Source: JAMZMI01 sp964353015
Lineage (GTDB): Bacteria > Bacteroidota > Bacteroidia > Cytophagales > Cyclobacteriaceae
Direction of reading: 5' to 3'
DNA: 64,000 nucleotides
NCBI GenBank assembly: GCA_964353015.1
Contig: CAYGUA010000013.1
Location: 1-64,000 of the forward strand
How positions within the stretch are numbered: position 1 is the first letter of the stretch; every line of letters begins with the position of its first letter. The notes beneath the pieces are model-generated. The model did no database searches. It saw nothing but the letters and a program-made list of their open reading frames with translations, and had not been told where the DNA came from. This document shows positions 1 to 7,824 of the stretch, one piece after another. A program made the translations under genes and the position numbers.

Positions 1-509
1 GCTTCATTGATGGACGCTGTTGTAATCTAATAATTGAAAGCCAATCACAACTAATGTCTTTTTCATTTCATTCTATCAATTGCTGTTGTAATCTAATAAT
101 TGAAAGCCAATCACAACATTAATGCCCTCTATATAGCCTAATCTTCTGCTGTTGTAATCTAATAATTGAAAGCCAATCACAACACCATGCATGAAATTCT
201 TTAATTGTACCTTGCTGTTGTAATCTAATAATTGAAAGCCAATCACAACATTCGTAGAGCTGTTCAGATGTGGTCAAATGCTGTTGTAATCTAATAATTG
301 AAAGCCAATCACAACTCGGGTAGTGTTAAGGAAGCTGATAATGATGCTGTTGTAATCTAATAATTGAAAGCCAATCACAACTCTTGGTATATAAGAACAC
401 ATGCGTACCAAGCTGTTGTAATCTAATAACCTAGCAGGTCGCATTGAAAGCCAATCACAACCCAACGTCGACTTGACATCTTCCCCAGATAGCTGTTGTA
501 ATCTAATAA
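1..509. CRISPR. CRISPR array, type II-like, distal end
   Basis: Six perfect 36-bp repeats start at 16, 82, 148, 214, 280 and 346. Each begins GCTGTTGTAATC and ends GCCAATCACAAC. Spacers are uniformly 30 bp and all differ. The window opens inside a spacer (1-15), so the array continues to the left. Unit 7 (412-461) is 50 bp: the same repeat with 14 extra bases after base 17. Unit 8 keeps only the first 18 bases (492-509) and then diverges. Degeneracy at the right end marks it as the leader-distal end, so leader and cas genes probably lie left of the window. The 36/30 geometry and the TTGAAAGC..ATCACAAC end resemble Bacteroidota type II-C arrays as I remember them. No cas gene is in the window. 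Confidence 0.95.
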
Positions 510-668
510 GCTGGCCGATCGAATCAAATGCCTATTATCTATTAATACCTTCAGGATGTCTTGTGTTTTTTCTAATCCACAAAAAATATGGGACAAAATT
601 GTTAGATACAGCTAACTTTTTTAGATATCGGTTTTGTGTGTTGGCAGTCTCACACGAAACCGAAAAAT

Positions 669-910
669 CGAAACACACAAAACCGAAATTAAGAATGACC
701 ATGTATGCGCATTTTACCGGCGCACCACTTAGGAAGTCATTATGTGGCCAAAATCTACATTTAGGCTATGATTAGCCCTGATTTTTGCGACTTTTGAACA
801 ATGGCGCATTAATTAAAGGCATTCCGGCGCAGGAAGTGCGCATCTTTTAGCATAAGGAAATTCAACTTAATTGAGGTTGATGCAGCTTTAAAATAAAATA
901 GCCCACCATT
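669..910. repeat. ~245-bp imperfect direct repeat, copy A
   Basis: This stretch recurs at 2173-2416 in the same orientation with roughly 80% identity by eye. Both begin at an AAACACACAAAACC motif, contain TGCGCA-rich stretches with inverted arms (for example CCGGCGCA and AGTGCGCA), share TTTTAGCATAAGGAAA, and end near AGCCCACCA. No protein-like frame is conserved between the copies, so this is a non-coding element. Just upstream, GGTTTTGTGTG near 631 is the inverse of the CACACAAAACC motif near 673, so the left edge can fold. The two copies bracket a two-gene cassette (969-1964). Confidence 0.8.
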
Positions 911-968
911 CCGAGGTAATGGCAGGCATATCAAAAGAACTAGCTTGTGGTAAATATACCTAATTACA

Positions 969-1343
969 TTATTTATTATAATCGGAATCCACAGGTTTTC
1001 CCAATGCTTTCAAAATTCCAGGAAAAGACTTGAAGATGTTTTGCAGTGCACCCCAGGAGCGCACCTGAAGTTTAAAAGGATGATTCTCTTCGTCATTCCA
1101 TTGAAACTCAATTCGCACATTGTTGTAAGCTACTTTTTGATTGCGTGATAGTTTTTTGACTATTTCATATCCCTCCAAAAACCATATTTCATCATCAACT
1201 TTAATGTCTTGGGGCAAGCCATGGTCGACCTTAAAATACTTGACTCTATTCTTTACAAATACAATCAAGTAATGATAATCAGGTATGAATCGAAACCCTG
1301 AACTCTTCTTTCTAATCTTGTATATCCCAGGCTCTAAATTCAT
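969..1343 (-). CDS. hypothetical protein, 124 aa
   Basis: I do not recognise a family. The protein is soluble, without signal peptide or membrane segment, rich in aromatic and basic residues (YKIRKKSSGFRFIPDYHYL near the N-terminus), and probably a small beta-rich domain. It starts at an ATG and stops just beyond copy A of the flanking repeat. It lies divergently from the gene at 1515 with about 170 bp between them, so the two could share a promoter region. Its location between two long direct repeats suggests it is accessory DNA. Whether it is real rests on its length and sensible composition only. Confidence 0.6.
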   Translation of the reverse strand: MNLEPGIYKIRKKSSGFRFIPDYHYLIVFVKNRVKYFKVDHGLPQDIKVDDEIWFLEGYEIVKKLSRNQKVAYNNVRIEFQWNDEENHPFKLQVRSWGALQNIFKSFPGILKALGKPVDSDYNK

Positions 1344-1514
1344 AAAGCTAATTTATTTAGCTTTACTAATTTAATTAGCATATTGTAATAATATATTTTT
1401 GATCAATTATCAATCACATATGACATATTGGTTTGGTTGACATTATGGATTAGAGTTCATTAAATTCATGAATAAAACAGGTGAATATTGATTACAAACA
1501 GATTGTTTTGACTT

Positions 1515-1964
1515 ATGACAGCACAAGTAACGGAAATCGTTTATTATCAAGGGAAAAAGGAATATTCGCCAGATGATCCATTTGGCACCTATTTAGAAAA
1601 TCACGAAGAAATCGAATTTGGATGGTCAAATACGAGCTGCTGGAAAGGATACCAGGGAATTTATAAGATCCATGACAATAAGCTGTACCTCATAGCCCTA
1701 GATGCCAAAATAGAAGGCGTTGGTGAAGTAGATATGAGCTATTTTTTTCCAAATGATATTGTGGTATTTGCAGATTGGTTTAGTGAAGATTTATGGATTC
1801 CCACAGGAAAAAGCATACGACATCCCGAGGATAGACACAGATCTATTTATGAAAAGTACATTTATCTCACTTTCAAAAACGGGGTTTTGATTGAAGAAAG
1901 AGTGACAGACAACAGCGCGGAACTAGAAGAAATCGAAGAACAAATGAAACTAAAATCCAAATAA
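1515..1964 (+). CDS. hypothetical protein, 149 aa
   Basis: A soluble acidic protein with no signal peptide. Residues about 40-90 contain GYQGIYKIHDNKLYLIAL and then FPNDIVVFADWF, followed by W..P.GK around 95-100. I have the impression that similar small proteins occur in bacterial gene cassettes and as possible immunity proteins, but I cannot name a family. It ends before copy B of the 245-bp repeat and is the second gene of the bracketed cassette. Function unknown. Confidence 0.7.
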   Translation: MTAQVTEIVYYQGKKEYSPDDPFGTYLENHEEIEFGWSNTSCWKGYQGIYKIHDNKLYLIALDAKIEGVGEVDMSYFFPNDIVVFADWFSEDLWIPTGKSIRHPEDRHRSIYEKYIYLTFKNGVLIEERVTDNSAELEEIEEQMKLKSK

Positions 1965-2172
1965 GATATGGTGGCCGAGAGTATTGCTCCTTTTTCAAAA
2001 TTGAATACTGAAGGAGATGCTTTTGAGTTTTGATACTTGGGCAACATTAAAAAGGGTGTGTGTCTGTGTTGCCCATAAATCAGCAAATTGAAACACACAA
2101 AACCAAATTTTATTGAAAAGGCCTCAAAAAGCACTTATTCGACATCCAGCGATAGTTCTTATGTCAAAAAAA

Positions 2173-2416
2173 ACCAAAACACACAAAACCAAAGTTAAGA
2201 ATGAGAATACATGCGCACTCAAGGCGCATTTTGTCGGCGCGCTACTTAGAAAGTCTTTATGTGGCTAAAATCTACGTTTAGGTTATAATTGATCCTGATT
2301 TTTACAACTTTTGATCAATGGCGCATTACTTGGCGCAGGAAGTGCGCACCTTTTAGCATAAGGAAAATTCAGCTTTATTGAGGTTGATGCAGGTTTAAAA
2401 TAAAAGAGCCCACCAA
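2173..2416. repeat. ~245-bp imperfect direct repeat, copy B
   Basis: Second copy of the element at 669-910. It shows the hairpin potential more clearly: TGCGCACT at about 2212 is matched by AGTGCGCA at about 2340, with GGCGCATT-type sequences inside both arms. An additional ACACACAAAACC motif lies outside at about 2095. Its right edge interrupts an open frame that looks like part of a larger protein (2395-2606 on the minus strand), as if the element had inserted into, or recombined with, that gene. Confidence 0.8.
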
Positions 2417-2606
2417 TCAGTAAAAATTTGCACTTTTATTGTTGATGCCAAAAGATTATTGGATTTGTAGATTTCACCCTTATCTGGATTGATGGCTATC
2501 CTGTTTTCCATCCCTCCGAAATCTGTTTCGGTTCCTAACTCATCTAGGGACTTTATTAGAATACCATTTTTCTCAGCATACTCTTTGGCATTCTTGTGAA
2601 GGAGGG
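2395..2606 (-). pseudogene. truncated coding fragment, possible polyvalent-kinase-like domain
   Basis: The minus strand reads a coherent stretch, LLHKNAKEYAEKNGILIKSL, then GGMENRIAINPDKGEIYKSN, before running into repeat copy B, where it reaches TAA at 2395-2397. The pattern GG(M/T)EN followed by a basic/aromatic strand is reminiscent of the kinase-like domain of 'polyvalent' proteins on Bacteroidota mobile elements; this is a tentative memory. It has no upstream ATG, overlaps the stop of the 43-aa gene in another frame, and is cut by the repeat, so I call it a remnant. Confidence 0.35.
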
Positions 2607-2738
2607 CTATTTGCTCGTCCGCTCCAACTGAGCTAATGCCTCTTTCAATGTTATCGAAGGCATTTTTGAGATCATCTCTTGTCTCTTTTTGATATGAGCC
2701 TTGTCGTACTCCGTCTTGGGTTTCGTCTTGATTACCAT
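2607..2738 (-). CDS. small protein, 43 aa, paralogue of the next gene
   Basis: ATG at 2738, TAG at 2607-2609. The protein ends SKMPSITLKEALAQLERTSK. The last 27 residues match the C-terminus of the 67-aa protein at 2788-2991 at 16 of 27 positions, with many conservative swaps. Base differences between the two copies fall mainly on codon positions 3 and 1 and spare position 2, which argues that this frame is translated. No known family; basic, helix-forming, without membrane segment. Size and context would fit a small DNA- or protein-binding partner of the downstream gene remnant. Confidence 0.55.
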   Translation of the reverse strand: MVIKTKPKTEYDKAHIKKRQEMISKMPSITLKEALAQLERTSK

Positions 2739-2787
2739 AGTTTTCAAATTTAGTGTTTTTGGTTCAATTTGGAATCTTATATCAGGG

Positions 2788-2991
2788 CTACTTGCTCGTT
2801 TCCTTGAGTTGCTTCAATGCCTGTTCTAATGTAACTGTGGGCATTTTTGAAAGTATCTCTTGCTTCCTTTTGTAGCTTTCCCTCTCGTATTTCTTGATTT
2901 CCGCTTGGGTTGGCATAATCTTCTCCCTCTGTTGCAGAACCTTCTCTACTGCTTCCAGTATGGTCTTCTGTTTTTGATTCTTGTTTTGCAT
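2788..2991 (-). CDS. small basic protein, 67 aa
   Basis: The ATG at 2991 is preferred; a TTG two codons upstream (2997) is also in frame. Strongly helical and highly charged (KNQKQKTILEAVEKVLQQRE), ending SKMPTVTLEQALKQLKETSK. It is the longer paralogue of the 43-aa protein 49 bp downstream, and their stop codons fall at the same alignment position. The pair looks like a tandem duplication. No known family recognised. Confidence 0.55.
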   Translation of the reverse strand: MQNKNQKQKTILEAVEKVLQQREKIMPTQAEIKKYERESYKRKQEILSKMPTVTLEQALKQLKETSK

Positions 2992-2997
2992 TTTCAA

Positions 2998-3717
2998 GTT
3001 ATTTACCTAAAATTCCAATTTCTGATTGATCATTGGAATGGGAACAGCAAAGGAGCCTTATTCAGATTGTTCATTTTAAGTGCAATAGTTCTATTTTAAC
3101 CTGGTCGCGAAATCGACCTCCCATTTAATGTTATTAAATAGCACGTTAAATCAGTGAAATTTTCCATTTGCCATTATTTTTTTCTGATCATTTATAATTG
3201 ATCCGCCCATTCTTCTCAGGAAAGGTTTCTAATAATTATATACTAAGTGGATCCATTATTACCATAACCCATATCGTACGATTTAAGAAAAATATTATCT
3301 TAGAGGGATGACTGAATTTCAGATCGATCTAATTAAGATAGGTTCAGGGCGTGTTCCTATATGTTGATTTTAAAAAAGTTGTCAAATCATTCAAAAACCT
3401 GTTTTGTTTGAATTTAAAATTGGATTGTTTTAATTCAGGTTTCCATTTTTTTATTTGAACACCCCTTTGCTGGTAGCGTTAGTTTATCAGTAAGAAAATT
3501 TATGAATTATAATACTAATAACAGGTAATTAACTGAGTATCTGATTCATACAAACTCCCCCCCTCGCTACATTATCGAGTCTCTTTCGTAATCACGTTCC
3601 AAATTACATTTTTATTTGATTTCGAAAGAATTTAATAGTGAATTTCTTTTTGATATCAATTGAATTGCACAATATCCTTTGTTAACTTAGAATCTCAAAG
3701 TAAAATAAAAAAGTTGT
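2998..3717. other. AT-rich intergenic region, nothing recognised
   Basis: About 720 bp separating the accessory patch from the OmpA-like gene. Open frames here are short and not protein-like. I see no tRNA, terminator or repeat. The promoter of the gene at 3718 presumably lies in the right part. Confidence 0.5.
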
Positions 3718-5112
3718 ATGAAATCAGGAGCTATCGCAATTACATTGATAATGTCTATTCTAGAGATGGGATTTGCGCAGAAATCAATAAATATGGTTGC
3801 ACTGGAAAATGGCGCGACAATGATGATCATTCCTCCATCCAGAGTTGAAGTCACAGAGAGGAAAGAATTGGCTAAATATTCCGCTGGTGCGTTATTTGAT
3901 CAAACATCTAATGTTTGGAGCTCTCAGGGGATGAATTTCCCATTTATTTTTGTGATTGAATTGTCTGAAGAAAGTAATATTCAAAAATTAGAATTTGATA
4001 ATCAATGTGAGTTTTATCCTGGAATTGAAACTAAAAAAGTACGCGTAGAATTCTCGACTGTTGGTAAAGATGATGGATTTGAATTGGTTGATGATTTTAT
4101 ACTTGAAAAAGCCATTAACAATAAGTTCATTATTACACCTCAAAAAACTCGATGGATCAAACTAACAGTCTTAGAAAATTATGGCAATCCAAAATTCACA
4201 CAACTGGCCGAATTTAAAGCCATAGGCGTACCAGGTAATAGAATTGGTAAAACAATAAATATCGATGGCCTGTGGCACACCAACTGGCAGGATATGACTT
4301 TTGAACAAACTGGGAATACATTCACCGGTAATTACGTTTACACTAGCGAAGGGCACAAATACAAAGGCAAAGTAAAAGATGGGGTAATAGACCGGAATTT
4401 ATTATCCTTTAAATGGGATGAAAAAAATGCATCCGGAACTGCTAATTTGTTTTTAAATCAAGAAGGGAATAAAATTTCAGGATTTTGGAGAAACGCGGAC
4501 AACCCCAGAGATTTTAATGTTTGGACCATGTTTCGCACCGTCGAAGAAAGTAAGCCCATTGAGTATTCTGAAGCAATTGAGCCTATAGCATTCATTGAAG
4601 AAGAGCCTGTAGCTATAGTTGAAGAAAAGCCAGAAATAATTGAAAAACCTGTGGTTGCAGCTATCGAAGAACCAGAAGTTATCACTGCTCCAGTTATTGC
4701 TCAACCGGTGGTTGTCGCAACACCTCCTGAAGTTAAAGGGCCTCCAAAAATTGGAAATAAGGAATTGACGGAAATCAAAGCCGGTGAAGCCATAACCATG
4801 GAAAGTATCATATTCGCTTTGGGCACAGCAACAGTACAACCTGAATCATTCGAAGAACTTGATATCTTATATGAATACATGAAAGATAATAAGGATGCTT
4901 TGGTCAAAATAAAAGGTCATACTGATAAGATAGGTGATCCATCCAAAAACATCATGCTATCACAAGCGAGAGCCAATGCTGTAAGAACTTATCTCATAAA
5001 GAAAGGAATTGATAAGAACAGAATAAAAGCCGAAGGCATGGGCGACACAGAGACAATTTGCCCTTCGCCATGTGATCAAAATCGTCGGGTTGACTTTGTA
5101 TTATTAGAGTGA
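3718..5112 (+). CDS. OmpA-family outer-membrane protein with discoidin-like N-terminus
   Basis: 464 aa with an N-terminal signal peptide (MKSGAIAITLIMSILEMGFA). Residues about 35-175 resemble a F5/8-type (discoidin-like) beta-sandwich with the ending RWIKLTVLENYGNPKFTQLAE. A second beta domain follows (about 180-275), then a Pro/Glu/Val-rich linker (about 280-350) and a C-terminal OmpA peptidoglycan-binding domain (about 360-464) with IKGHTDKIGDPSKNIMLSQ, SQARANAV and NRRVDFVLLE. The OmpA domain should anchor the protein to peptidoglycan; the N-terminal half may bind carbohydrate or a surface ligand. The 3' end overlaps the convergent glycosidase gene by 9 bp. Confidence 0.88.
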   Translation: MKSGAIAITLIMSILEMGFAQKSINMVALENGATMMIIPPSRVEVTERKELAKYSAGALFDQTSNVWSSQGMNFPFIFVIELSEESNIQKLEFDNQCEFYPGIETKKVRVEFSTVGKDDGFELVDDFILEKAINNKFIITPQKTRWIKLTVLENYGNPKFTQLAEFKAIGVPGNRIGKTINIDGLWHTNWQDMTFEQTGNTFTGNYVYTSEGHKYKGKVKDGVIDRNLLSFKWDEKNASGTANLFLNQEGNKISGFWRNADNPRDFNVWTMFRTVEESKPIEYSEAIEPIAFIEEEPVAIVEEKPEIIEKPVVAAIEEPEVITAPVIAQPVVVATPPEVKGPPKIGNKELTEIKAGEAITMESIIFALGTATVQPESFEELDILYEYMKDNKDALVKIKGHTDKIGDPSKNIMLSQARANAVRTYLIKKGIDKNRIKAEGMGDTETICPSPCDQNRRVDFVLLE

Positions 5113-7779
5113 TGGATTCAATTTTATCAATCTGAAATAATCGAGCATCGCCTCATTTATTTCACCATCCATATTGGTATTCCAATCTTCCAAAATCAAA
5201 TCAAATTGATTGAGGCCTTTGGATAATTCAACCTTATAACTGTTTGAATAACCCCAATCTGACCATTCATCTTTTCCTCGCTGTGGCATCACCATCGTTC
5301 CAACTTGCTCCTCGTTGATATACAGCGTACGCATGGCGCAGTTGTTATCAGTATTCCAAGGGCCAGTACCATTCGAATACCGAAAATCAAGTAGATAGCT
5401 TCCTGATTCTTTTACGCTGAATCTCAATCTTATATTAGCATTGGAATTAAGTGATGTTTCTACAAATCCTGAACCTGAGTGATTGGTATATGGCCGTTGT
5501 GATTTCCTTACGAAATCTTCAAATTGAAAAATATTGAATTTAGAATTATTTAAAATTTGAATGGGTTCTGACAAAAACGATTCGATACCAAACTGATCAA
5601 CCGCTGATACCTGGTACTCTACAAATTCATCATCATTGGTTTCGACTTTAGTGGCATCAGTATTTTTAACAAGGCTCCCATTTCGATAAATATTATAAGC
5701 TACCGCACCATTTACATCCTCCCAAGTGATGTGATTTTGCAGCATGGAGATGACAGGATTGGCTGGGGAAAATTGATTTTTCACTAAATTGACTGACTCA
5801 TTTGAAAAATCATTATTGCCCATTTTGATTAATACTTCATGTTCACCAATCAATTCGCCAGAAAAATATGGATCATCTTGTTTCTTACCATCCAGATAAA
5901 ATTCCTTAATCTGATTTCCATGACCTTCAATATTGATGTTCAAAACAGCCTCTCGATATTTGAAATTTTCCAAGCTGCGATCACCACCATAAGCCTTTGG
6001 TATAACTGGACTAAAACGTATACCTTTTTCTTCAAAATTTATCCCCATAAAAACCCGATGCACCATGGCAAGATTGCCAGCCATGCTCCAAAGCATGCGA
6101 TGTGAGTTAATTTCAGTACCCATGAAGTCTCCATTATCAGCCACAAAATTTTCGTAGTTGGTTAAAAACAATCCTCCCGCCCGATAAATCGACGCAAGAC
6201 CATGATTAAGTGCTGCTTCATTTCCAGCCTTGGCTGCAGCCAGATTCCAATATGACTGAACAAATGGCCAAACCCCATTATTGTGATATGGAGGAATACC
6301 TGGTATCTGCGGATAAATACATGTGGTGCCAAATGCAGTAACCGGTGATTTTGATAAAATAGATTGGGCTTTAGTTTCATCAGCCACCTCAAACAACACA
6401 GCAAGTGCTTCTCCCAAAGCTTCAAATCTTGAAGATCGTCCAAGAAACGTACGACCATAGATATATTGAGCATAGTAGCCCTTATCTCTCATCCAAAGTT
6501 GTTTGTTGATTCCTTCTTTGATAGATGCAGCTCTCTTCTCATATATATCACCATTCTGACCCAGAGCACGTGCCATTTTAGATAAAATAATGTGGGCTTG
6601 ATAATGCACCACATTCGTACCTAGATTTTCAGAAACGTAGATATCCCTGTTATCCATCCATTTCGGATAGGTCTGTTCGCGCCAATCTAAAAAGGAAGAT
6701 TCTCCTCGATACATCCCTGATTCGGTGCTTAAATTTTGATAGTCATCATTTAGCGTATTCCTGATAATCTGATAGCTAGATTTTAGCCATTCCATATCAC
6801 CTGTTACTTTGTAAATTTCCCATGCTGCCAAAGCCCAGGTAGTTCGATCTGAAGACACAGGATAGGCACCTCCAGAACCTGTGTCCTGGATAATCCGCTC
6901 GTTTGGAGTGACTTTGCGCATCAAACTAATTTTTGCTATTTCAGGCTCATGATAAGCAAAAGCTAATAAGATGCTATAACTCACATCTCTAGTCCATACC
7001 CCACCCCATTTTGCGCCTGTGCGCAAGGTGCTATCTGGTTCGATGGCCATGATCGCCTCCTCAAGGGACATATTAAATAAAGCGTCAACAATTGGCTGAT
7101 TTGACTCGTACTTTGGTTTTGAAGAAATATCGGTTGTAAGCTCCCATACCTTTTCTTTATAATCAGCCGGATCATATGGATTGAGAATCAATTTCAGCTC
7201 GTAAATACCATCGCCATCATCATCTTTAAGTGCAAGGCCATTGTTATCAAGATTAGAAAAATCCCAGGTCAAAGGCTCTGATCCACCTGCTATGAAAACA
7301 TTTTTAAAATCTGATTTTGCCACTTTGCTCCCATCATAAGCTTCATAATATCCTTTTTCATCAAACTGCTTTAGCACAGTTCTCATGTCAAGTCTAAAAG
7401 TGTATTCGTGATTTACCGGCAATCTCTCTGATGGTTCTTCAGGAATGTCATCACTCTTTTCACCAAAGATGAAGATTGGAGACTGATGCTGACTATCTTC
7501 AATTACTATCCAATGATCTTTTCCAGAAGGTAATTCATTGTCTTTTTTGTTTAGACTAAACTTGAATTGAAGTCTACGGGCATAAGTCTCACTCTCCTTG
7601 CTTTTGTAATTTGATTTCACCTTGGTAGGTGAAATCACTTCGGCTACATTATCTCCTTGTACAACTTTATCCGAGTAGACCGTAAATTCCTCGGATTCAT
7701 AAAGTTTCGATGAATTATCACAACTGATCATACACAAAGCCAGAAATGAAAATAAAATCGAGCTAATCCAAGTTTTCAT
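5104..7779 (-). CDS. lipoprotein six-hairpin glycosidase with FnIII and CBM-like C-terminus
   Basis: 891 aa with an SPII lipobox (FLALCMISCDNSS; Cys about residue 20). The centre, about 230-620, is an (alpha/alpha)6 barrel of the MGH1/GH63-like type, recognisable from GAKWGGVWTRDVSYSILLAF, the repeated helix pairs and TEINSHRMLWSMAGNLAMVH. About 665-735 is a fibronectin type III-like segment (NPVISMLQNHITWEDVNGAVAYN region), and the last ~135 residues form a CBM35-like sandwich (GSYLLDFRYSNGTGPWNTDN). It probably trims a glycan at the cell surface or in the periplasm. The substrate cannot be inferred, and no susC/D pair is adjacent. Confidence 0.85.
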   Translation of the reverse strand: MKTWISSILFSFLALCMISCDNSSKLYESEEFTVYSDKVVQGDNVAEVISPTKVKSNYKSKESETYARRLQFKFSLNKKDNELPSGKDHWIVIEDSQHQSPIFIFGEKSDDIPEEPSERLPVNHEYTFRLDMRTVLKQFDEKGYYEAYDGSKVAKSDFKNVFIAGGSEPLTWDFSNLDNNGLALKDDDGDGIYELKLILNPYDPADYKEKVWELTTDISSKPKYESNQPIVDALFNMSLEEAIMAIEPDSTLRTGAKWGGVWTRDVSYSILLAFAYHEPEIAKISLMRKVTPNERIIQDTGSGGAYPVSSDRTTWALAAWEIYKVTGDMEWLKSSYQIIRNTLNDDYQNLSTESGMYRGESSFLDWREQTYPKWMDNRDIYVSENLGTNVVHYQAHIILSKMARALGQNGDIYEKRAASIKEGINKQLWMRDKGYYAQYIYGRTFLGRSSRFEALGEALAVLFEVADETKAQSILSKSPVTAFGTTCIYPQIPGIPPYHNNGVWPFVQSYWNLAAAKAGNEAALNHGLASIYRAGGLFLTNYENFVADNGDFMGTEINSHRMLWSMAGNLAMVHRVFMGINFEEKGIRFSPVIPKAYGGDRSLENFKYREAVLNINIEGHGNQIKEFYLDGKKQDDPYFSGELIGEHEVLIKMGNNDFSNESVNLVKNQFSPANPVISMLQNHITWEDVNGAVAYNIYRNGSLVKNTDATKVETNDDEFVEYQVSAVDQFGIESFLSEPIQILNNSKFNIFQFEDFVRKSQRPYTNHSGSGFVETSLNSNANIRLRFSVKESGSYLLDFRYSNGTGPWNTDNNCAMRTLYINEEQVGTMVMPQRGKDEWSDWGYSNSYKVELSKGLNQFDLILEDWNTNMDGEINEAMLDYFRLIKLNPSL

Positions 7780-7824
7780 AATTATTCGGTTTTGGACAAT
7801 CTCAGTTGAGGATGCTTTAAATAA

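Noticed and set aside
274..465. 63-aa open frame on the minus strand
   Set aside because: It lies inside the CRISPR array and its repeated peptide VVIGFQLLDYNS is the translated repeat.
412..560. tracrRNA antirepeat next to the array
   Set aside because: The altered repeats have the right kind of sequence, but no hairpins or terminator follow in either direction.
473..775. 100-aa open frame on the plus strand
   Set aside because: It starts in the last spacer, spans the degenerate repeat and enters direct repeat copy A. It is not conserved in copy B.
669..910. Integron attC site
   Set aside because: No clear GTTRRRY/RYYYAAC core pair, and at ~245 bp it is too long. Kept only as an analogy.
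1862..2134. 90-aa minus-strand frame
   Set aside because: Shadow of the 149-aa gene with low-complexity serine runs.
2395..2826. Long open frame without ATG across both tiny genes
   Set aside because: Its two repeated halves match at only about 39% and codon-position changes favour the tiny-gene frame, so only the 3' part is kept as a remnant.
2860..3099. 79-aa plus-strand hydrophobic frame
   Set aside because: It is the antisense of the supported 67-aa gene; its leucine/phenylalanine richness comes from antisense Lys/Glu codons.
3660..3848. 62-aa frame before the OmpA-like gene
   Set aside because: Overlaps the signal peptide of the real gene in another frame and resembles no protein.
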